This document shows, piece by piece, positions 31,820 to 64,000 of a stretch of DNA of 64,000 nt. The DNA lies in assembly GCF_964204645.1 (NCBI RefSeq), contig NC_134025.1, positions 23,404,001-23,468,000 of the forward strand, given 5' to 3'. Origin of the DNA: Tubulanus polymorphus. Taxonomy: Eukaryota > Nemertea > Palaeonemertea > Tubulaniformes > Tubulanidae. The number at the start of each line of letters is the position of its first letter. Position 1 is the stretch's first letter. The notes under the pieces were generated by a model. The model made no database searches. It had not been told where the DNA came from and was given only the letters and a program-made list of their open reading frames with translations. The position numbers were made by a program, and so were the translations under genes.

Positions 31820-33078
31820 ACACTTAATTCTCGCCTTCGCTTAAATTTCATCGTCAAGCGCCATGTTGATTCAGTGTGTACAAGACGGCTCTGAATATTA
31901 ATGTTCGTTCGTTGTCAGGAACTTCAAATGTCGTGCTTTCAGATTAAATCTATTATCTTACTGTATGATATCTTTATGTATAGCTATTAAATTATTTGCA
32001 CGGGAATCTCTCTGTCTCTCTTTGTGTTCTTTTATACGAAGGATGTTCGTCAAGTGGCATGCAAAATATTTCCTATCATTTGAAAACTCGAACCCCAAGA
32101 ACATTCGTGAAAACGATTCTAGTCAAACTCGTCCGAGTCTTCACATCGAGACTTAAGTCGTCACTATTTTTGATTCCCAATCAAACCCACTTAATTTGGA
32201 TGGGCTTAATCCGGATTTTGATCTTACAGGGCATATAGATACAATAAACCACGCCTTACTGAGGCATAGGCAACCCAGACCTTTGACTAACTTGGGACTT
32301 TGCCGGTAGGGTTAACTGTATATGTAAAATATATTTAATCCAGATTTCTCATAATCCGGTTGAATTTCGTCAGTCCCAACTGATCTGAATTAAGCGGGTT
32401 TGACTGTTTTCAGTTCAATTTATTAAGTTCCTAAGCCTAAAAAAATCATTGTCCCAGCTACAATGACTTAAGCGAGTTTGTAGAAAAAGGCACTGGAAGG
32501 AATGCACGCAAGATCCCAAAAGCCATTGTAGTAAGGGTTTCTTTAGATTCTAGAGATTCAATTCGTTTAGATTCCATAGATGATTATTCGGCATAATTTG
32601 TTGTCATTTTGCACGAGGATTGAAGGAAATCTGTTAGAAGTATACTCAAGAATACGAATACGTCCACCAAAATAAACACATAACAAGCAATGAAATACAA
32701 AATAAATATATTATATCAAGATAATTTACAATTGTTCAATAATGATACATCATTGACCACAGTTCAACCTCCGATTATCATTAAAGTTAAGTCATTATCA
32801 TTAATACGTGTACTATACGTAAACAATTTGAGAAATCCATAATGCAGCAGTTCATGATGCAGTTGGCACTCGCAGAAAGGTTTTTCCCTGTAAAAACCAT
32901 ATCATACTACTTGAGAGAAAAAAATGATATACCGGTACTGATAGTCCATGTCATTTTAGATTCTATACCTATTCCTTGCCCAATACTGTCAGCGTCAACT
33001 TTCAGCGTTTCGAAACTGATTCAAGTCCCAATACTGTAAGCGATGCACGAATAATCCAAGGTGGTATTTACGTTAGTG
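31820..33078. other. Convergent 3' regions of TTBK and SPTSS genes
   Basis: AT-rich sequence between the TTBK stop and the SPTSS stop, expected to hold both 3' untranslated regions. No further coding exon was found, and no sharply bounded repeat. Confidence 0.5.
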
Positions 33079-34278
33079 CTACGTTTCTTGGTTGACTTGT
33101 ATGGTTCGCGTGACGTCCAAATCGTCCGTATTATTCGATATGCCTAACACGAATTTCACGAATTTTATAACCATAATCGCGTGACCAGGCAGGAAAATGT
33201 ACGTAGTATAAACTGCCATTGCGATAATAGCGACCAGTATAGAATCTGAACAGTTTCGTTAAGGAAAAAAATGCCTTGTTTGTTTTGACTGCTTTCATAA
33301 ACTGAAAATAGTCAAGAGTTTGTCTGTAATGAAATTAAATGAAAGTGGCGGCAAAATCATGTTTACTAAAATATGCCGCCTCTTGGCAAAATATCAACTT
33401 CTAATGTCTATTTATTAATGGATGAGACCTGTTTTTCTTGGATATTTTGCTTACTTTTTGGGGTACATACCTCATTTATGTCTTAACAGAATGCCAAAAA
33501 TCGCGGACAACAACTGAATATCCGATATATTTCCAGTTCTGTACCAATTAGATGGATTGGCAAAAAGACTCCTTAAGTCCAGTTGAATGAGAGAGAAAAT
33601 CCTCCATTTTGTCAAATTTCTTGAATTTTTACATTGTCACCATGCCTACGAAATGAAGTTATTTTTCTTGTGGGGTCTCAACAACTAAATCAGGGTGGCG
33701 TAAGCATGGTAACAATGTTCAAATCCAAGAAATTTGACAAAATGGAAGATTTTCTCTCTCATTCAACTGGACTTAAGGAGTCTTTTTGCCAATCCATCTA
33801 ATTGGTGCAGAACTGGAAATATATCGGATATTCAGTTGTTGTCCGCGATTTTTGGCATTCTGTTAAGACATAAATGAGGTATGTACCCCAAAAAGTAAGC
33901 AAAATATCCCAGAAAAACAGGTCTCATCAATTAATAAATAGACATTAAATTATAATGAATCACAATTCATGGCGACCCTCCTAATTAAAAAATGACAAAC
34001 TATTTTCTCAGCATACACCTAAGGTAGCCGATATATTCTTAAATTGTTCAACCAATTACGTGCAGAATATAATTAACTAATGGGGTGCACTTCCCAATCC
34101 ACCAACGAAAAATAGAAAATAAAATGCATTTGATTTGAATTAAAATTGAATTCCTGTTAAATAAAAGGATACTGAAAATATGTCGTTCCCACGGTTCTGC
34201 CATATATAAAGCTGTGTTCAGTAAGTATTGGAAATACCAATACTTTATAAAGCCACTTATTCGATCGAAGACTGACAT
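33079..34278 (-). CDS. SPTSSA-like: Small subunit of serine palmitoyltransferase (SPTSSA/B class)
   Basis: Two minus-strand exons, 34278-34173 and 33245-33079, join in phase (A/AT forming asparagine) into 90 residues. The joined protein contains YWYFQYLLNTALYMAEPWER followed by HIFNSILVAIIAMAVYTTYI and FLPGHAIM. This is the core of the ssSPT family, which activates the SPTLC1/SPTLC2 heterodimer in the ER membrane, the first step of sphingolipid synthesis. Two membrane segments are expected, at about 14-27 and 37-58. Human members are 71 and 76 residues; the extra length is a polar C-terminal tail (GISNNTDDLDVTRTIQ). A candidate non-coding first exon has a donor (GCTAG/GTGATA) at 35413. The intron contains the large palindrome at 33402-33947. 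Confidence 0.9.
33402..33947. repeat. Large palindrome, 249-bp arms, 48-bp spacer
   Basis: 33402-33650 returns as its reverse complement at 33699-33947 with roughly ten mismatches (about 96% identity). The outer ends read TAATGTCTATTTATTAAT. Neither arm encodes a recognisable protein. It lies wholly inside the single SPTSS intron. The outermost bases match those of the foldback at 54930-55198, so it is probably a foldback-type non-autonomous transposon. Confidence 0.93.
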
Positions 34279-37200
34279 CCTATAGTTCTATTTGGAAATA
34301 TATAAGACAGATTCAATGAAAGTACATGAAGTGACAAGTTAACACTCACTACCTATTTTCCGGTATTGGACTCAGTTGTCGATTCAATTATGGGATTCGG
34401 ACTACGGACAGGACATGAGATGCGGGTCGCGACAGCGGGACCCGCCGGTTTCCAAATTTTCGGATGTGTAGCATAAGATGTTCCACTACAGTAGAGTGGG
34501 GACAAAAGATGGATTTTTTGGAAAGACTTTGAATCGAATTGACGACAACGACCCGGTCATTGGATGGCCGCGGGCACATCGCCAACCTAAACGTCGGGTC
34601 GGTCCTTTGCAAAAAAGTCAGTGGTTTGAGAAGTAGCTGAACAAAAAAGCACGAACATTAGGTTTTGCTCCATTTCTATGAGACTGTTTTTAAAAATCTA
34701 AATTCGTAATTTTTTGCAAGGAAACCCGCAAATTGTCAATTGTGATCCGCGAGCGCGTTACTGAAATCAGAATATCGGAACTTTGGTGATACTGGATGGT
34801 TTTCTGGATTGGAGTATCAACTTACGGAGTGCGAATGAATCAAAACAACTCAGTTAAGTACTCTCGTTTTCAGTTCAACGTCACATCAAAATTAACAGAT
34901 AGAAAACATAGCATATATAATTCTATGGCATTTATTGAAATTGAAAATGTGTATCAATTCATCGGATATACTGATGTTGCAACTGTATAAGTTCAGCTTA
35001 TAGTGATTATGATATAATAAGTGTGTGTCAAAATTTGACACTTGTCTTGAGGGACACCTAATAGCATTTTGGAGAGTGAACGGGCATCTTCAGTCATAGA
35101 GATTGAAGTGAGCAAATACTCTTCTGATCAAAATCGTTTTCAACTTGGCAATTCACCCGCAATCCGAGTCAAAATTGGCATCATTGCTAGAATCAATCCA
35201 AAGTTTTGATAGATCTTCAAATTCGATAATCTTAATCAATCCAATAAGGTAAAGAAGAAATTAAAAACGAAAGACCAACATTGCTTATTTGTAATGCTGA
35301 CAACGCTGGGGCTACTTCACCGGACAAGATGAAATAAAGACAAATGATTATGGCGTCATGTAGAAGCTATCGTATTTACTATTTACATGAATCTGTAATC
35401 AATGATTATCACCTAGCAGCATCCTGCTAAGCGCTCCTATTATGCCGCGCCGCGCCGCTGCTAACACACACTGTACTGTAGACGCGCTGTAGCAACGTCA
35501 GTAGCTGTTAGTAGTGCTCATGTCGTGTACAAGGCGTTTCCACATTTAAGTTCCTCTCACACTCCTGTCGGAGTATACAGGATCGTTGGGCGTTTTCAGG
35601 AGCTTAATTCAGGCTTCTATGAGATAAAGCGAATTCGAATGTTTTTATAGTCTTATTTTATTGGTGAGTATTGAACGCATTTTGTAATTCCACCCATTCA
35701 TTCGTGTGCTAGTAAACTGCTGTTGAATTGTTACTGACAAATCGCCGTTTATATTCGCATTGCTAAGTACGCTATTTGCCATAGAAGTAAGGGATGTTCG
35801 TTTTTTCTTTGGTTAATGTGGCTATGAGTAAAATACAATTAAATCCTAATGTGAATACGGCTACAGTAAAGAGTAATAAGCTTAGCAAAGAGTGTCTCTA
35901 TAAGTTAGTATTTATTTTTGATTACACTGCATCTATTTTAAGTACAATGTGTATATAGGGCTGGTGGAAGCAATTTGTCATCGGCCTCGCTCATATTCGA
36001 GGGTAGAATTATATCCATCTTTTAAATGGATACAATTCGAAGGCTCTGGGGCTAATTTAGACCATAGCTTTTTTGGACAATTATTTCAAAGGGATGGGAG
36101 CAGAATGAGCAACAGTTTTGGAATAACCTAAATTATCTGGAAAATTATTGGACTGGCCAAAGCCACCCCAGCAGCCCCTTTGTCGGACTTGACAAAAGTA
36201 TGCAGCCCTGCCAGGGCCATGTAGAGAGATTGCTTTTTAGTTTTTGTAAAATCAAATTTGAGATTTTGATAGCTTTAGATTAGAACCCTGAAGATCTACG
36301 TATATAATGTTGAAAAAATGACTGTTCAGCCAGAAATTGTTAGGGCAAATCCTTTGAGATGCCTTCACAAGATTTTAATGTATGAAACAGCATTATTTAC
36401 TAACATTATAACAACGAAACAACATATTCTGGCAAGAAGACCAAGCCACCTGCATTCATTATATCATGCTTTGTTTGGCATGTGGTGGAAGAAAAGTATA
36501 TACTACCACTCTTTCATGAATAGCCTAGTCAACACATCTTGTGAAATAGCTATATTAATGAAATTCAGAAGGCCTTTACATTTTTATTCTGGCTAAAATA
36601 TATCACAAGATTGGAACCTTTAGATAAAAGGCTTTCATGTTATTGTTATGCCTCGTCCTGAATACAATTCAAAATCCAAGGCCTCTAGATTAATTCCTTA
36701 GGGGTTTCCAACCTTCAATACTTCACAAAAGTTCATATTCATTTCATTCATCTCTACTTCATTATCGTTTTATGAAGTAAAAAGTAGTTTAGATCTTGTT
36801 CTTTTTAGTTATTTTTATGTATGTCTTTTCACTGATCTCGTGGGGCCTGGGAAATTTAATTAATGCATGTGTGCTTTCATGACCAATATTCAGTCGTTAT
36901 TCATTAATTTGTTTGAAACACATTACGCATATACCACTTAACATGGTGTCATGTGTTGAAAATACATTCAAAAATGGACATAATATTATGCTATAATTGG
37001 GTCATGGCGATAGTTTTGGAGTAATCATCGGAATATGAAAATGGAGTTGTGGAGATTAGCCTATTATTGATGATGAGTAGATGAAACACATTTTTGTATG
37101 ATGATAAATTTTGTTGAAATAATATGTAATTTTTAGTGTTGTCAAAAAAGTTCCGATTTCTGAAAATTTATTTCATGTAGTAAACATTGAAATACTGATA

Positions 37201-37951
37201 TACATATTGTATGAACTACGTACTAAATATGTGCCTAAGTTTTTAAGTTGAGTTGAGGTTTCAAGACTTGTACTGGTGGAAATCTGAAGTTTGTTTTAAT
37301 AGAAAGAAAAACAAATTGTAGTACTACTACAATTATGAATTATTCATTTTCATGCAAATCATGAATTATAACCATGGTGCATTTGCAGTTGCTATTCAGT
37401 TACATATAGCCGGATTTGCATTTTGATAATGTGGGTTGTCTTTTTATTTGAAAACAAATTCCCACATTATACACAATGCCAATTGCCTATAGATTAATGT
37501 TATTCTGAACTCTACAACAACGATGTAGTTTAATCCAACTTTTGAAATCTAAAAGGAATGTTATATTTAATATTTTGTCGATCAGATTCCACTAAAACAA
37601 AAAACCCATTAGAATAAAGTGGTTTTATGCTATAATTGTTACTACCTATGCTTGATTGATTTATGGTTTTGGTATTCATTATCCATGGCCACTCTTATGA
37701 CTGGTATTAACTTATGCCTCGAGTTAACCCCCGACTTAAGGTCTGCAAAATGGCCCTAAGATTTAAAGCCCTGTTAAGTAGAATTTGTAAAAACTCTATT
37801 TCGTTTTTATCAATCAACTGAATATTATCGCGAAAAAAAATTGTTAGAAATAAAATTATATTTATATAGCATTCAGAATTATGATATTCACATTCTAACA
37901 TACATTCCAGTACTGATAATAAGTGGATTTTTTTTTCTTTCAGATGCAAGG
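34279..37951. other. Divergent region between SPTSS and NCX coding starts
   Basis: Most of this is AT-rich and without recognisable coding sequence. The part from 35400 to 35665 is CG-richer and probably carries both promoters (listed separately). Everything from about 35664 to 37943 would be the first NCX intron. Confidence 0.5.
35400..35663. promoter_or_regulatory. Candidate bidirectional promoter, SPTSS (-) and NCX (+) leaders
   Basis: The patch contains GCCGCGCCGCGCCGCTGC and GACGCGCTGTAGCAACG, much richer in CG than its surroundings. On the minus strand a donor follows 35413 (GCTAG/GTGATA); on the plus strand a strong donor follows 35663 (TATTG/GTGAGT). These fit non-coding first exons of SPTSS and NCX, whose start exons both have upstream acceptors. 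Transcription starts are not visible. Confidence 0.35.
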
Positions 37952-63542
<25,591 letters not shown>

Positions 63543-64000
63543 GTAAATCAAAATTCAAAAACAAATATTAATGATAATAGTTTTATTTCCATCTTATATC
63601 TTACAAAATTAGTTAAAGAATTCATAGAGTTTATATGAGGGCCTGTACTTAAAATCATTAAGGCACTGTGTCCACCTGCTTCATGTGCAAAGTGCAATAC
63701 AATTAGAGTAGAATCATATAATTAATAATACTACTAATAAATGATAACAATTAATTACAATTTTAATTGCAATGGATAGTGATAAATAAAAATAGTTATA
63801 ATGATAGTTATAATAGTAATATAAAAAAGGTTAATAATAAATAGTCAATGATAATAACTTTACTAATAATTTACAACAAAAATGATAACGGTACTAATAA
63901 CTAATGACAATAATAGTTATTATTATGGTACTAATAATTGATAATAATGGTATTAATGATTCGTTGTAATGATGAGAATGGCATTTAGTTTTAACTTAAT
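63543..64000 (+). other. Start of an NCX intron with degenerate AAT/GAT simple repeat
   Basis: After the donor at 63543 the sequence from about 63716 onward is a degenerate run of AATAATGATAAT-like trinucleotide phrases up to the window edge. Confidence 0.75.

Overview
This is a window of animal (bilaterian, most likely marine invertebrate) nuclear DNA. It is AT-rich, has GT-AG introns and no operons, and its coding exons are separated by repeat-laden introns. I cannot name the species. Every coding call rests on joining exons by eye: splice sites were accepted only when the reading phase carried across and the joined protein matched a known family.

Seven genes can be supported. (1) The left edge holds the 5' part of a trypsin-like serine protease on the minus strand (218-957, runs off the window). 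(2) An LRP11-like type I membrane protein with a MANSC and an LDLa domain lies on the minus strand (4338-9500). (3) A PPP1R14-family inhibitor of protein phosphatase 1 lies on the plus strand (11345-12101). (4) An FRMD8-like FERM protein lies on the minus strand (17069-22685). (5) A tau-tubulin kinase (TTBK1/2 class) lies on the plus strand (25960-31819). (6) A two-exon small subunit of serine palmitoyltransferase (SPTSSA/B class) lies on the minus strand (33079-34278). (7) A plasma-membrane Na+/Ca2+ exchanger (SLC8/NCX/Calx class) lies on the plus strand (37952-63542) and runs off the right edge before its second alpha repeat.

The genes are unrelated in pathway: digestion or proteolysis, membrane receptor, phosphatase control, iRhom-type FERM adaptor, cytoskeletal kinase, sphingolipid synthesis and calcium extrusion. 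The pairs LRP11/PPP1R14, FRMD8/TTBK and SPTSS/NCX are divergent and could share promoter regions; PPP1R14/FRMD8 and TTBK/SPTSS are convergent.

The rest is introns and intergenic DNA full of non-coding structure: a head-to-head inverted satellite at 10145-11010, a near-perfect 249-bp-arm palindrome inside the SPTSS intron, a 100-bp-arm foldback with tRNA-like B boxes, several MITE-like terminal-inverted-repeat families, and three long TA microsatellites. I found no tRNA, rRNA, CRISPR or prokaryotic-type system, and no convincing undescribed multi-gene system. The most useful points are the small SPTSS gene, the putative NCX cassette exons and the inverted repeats.
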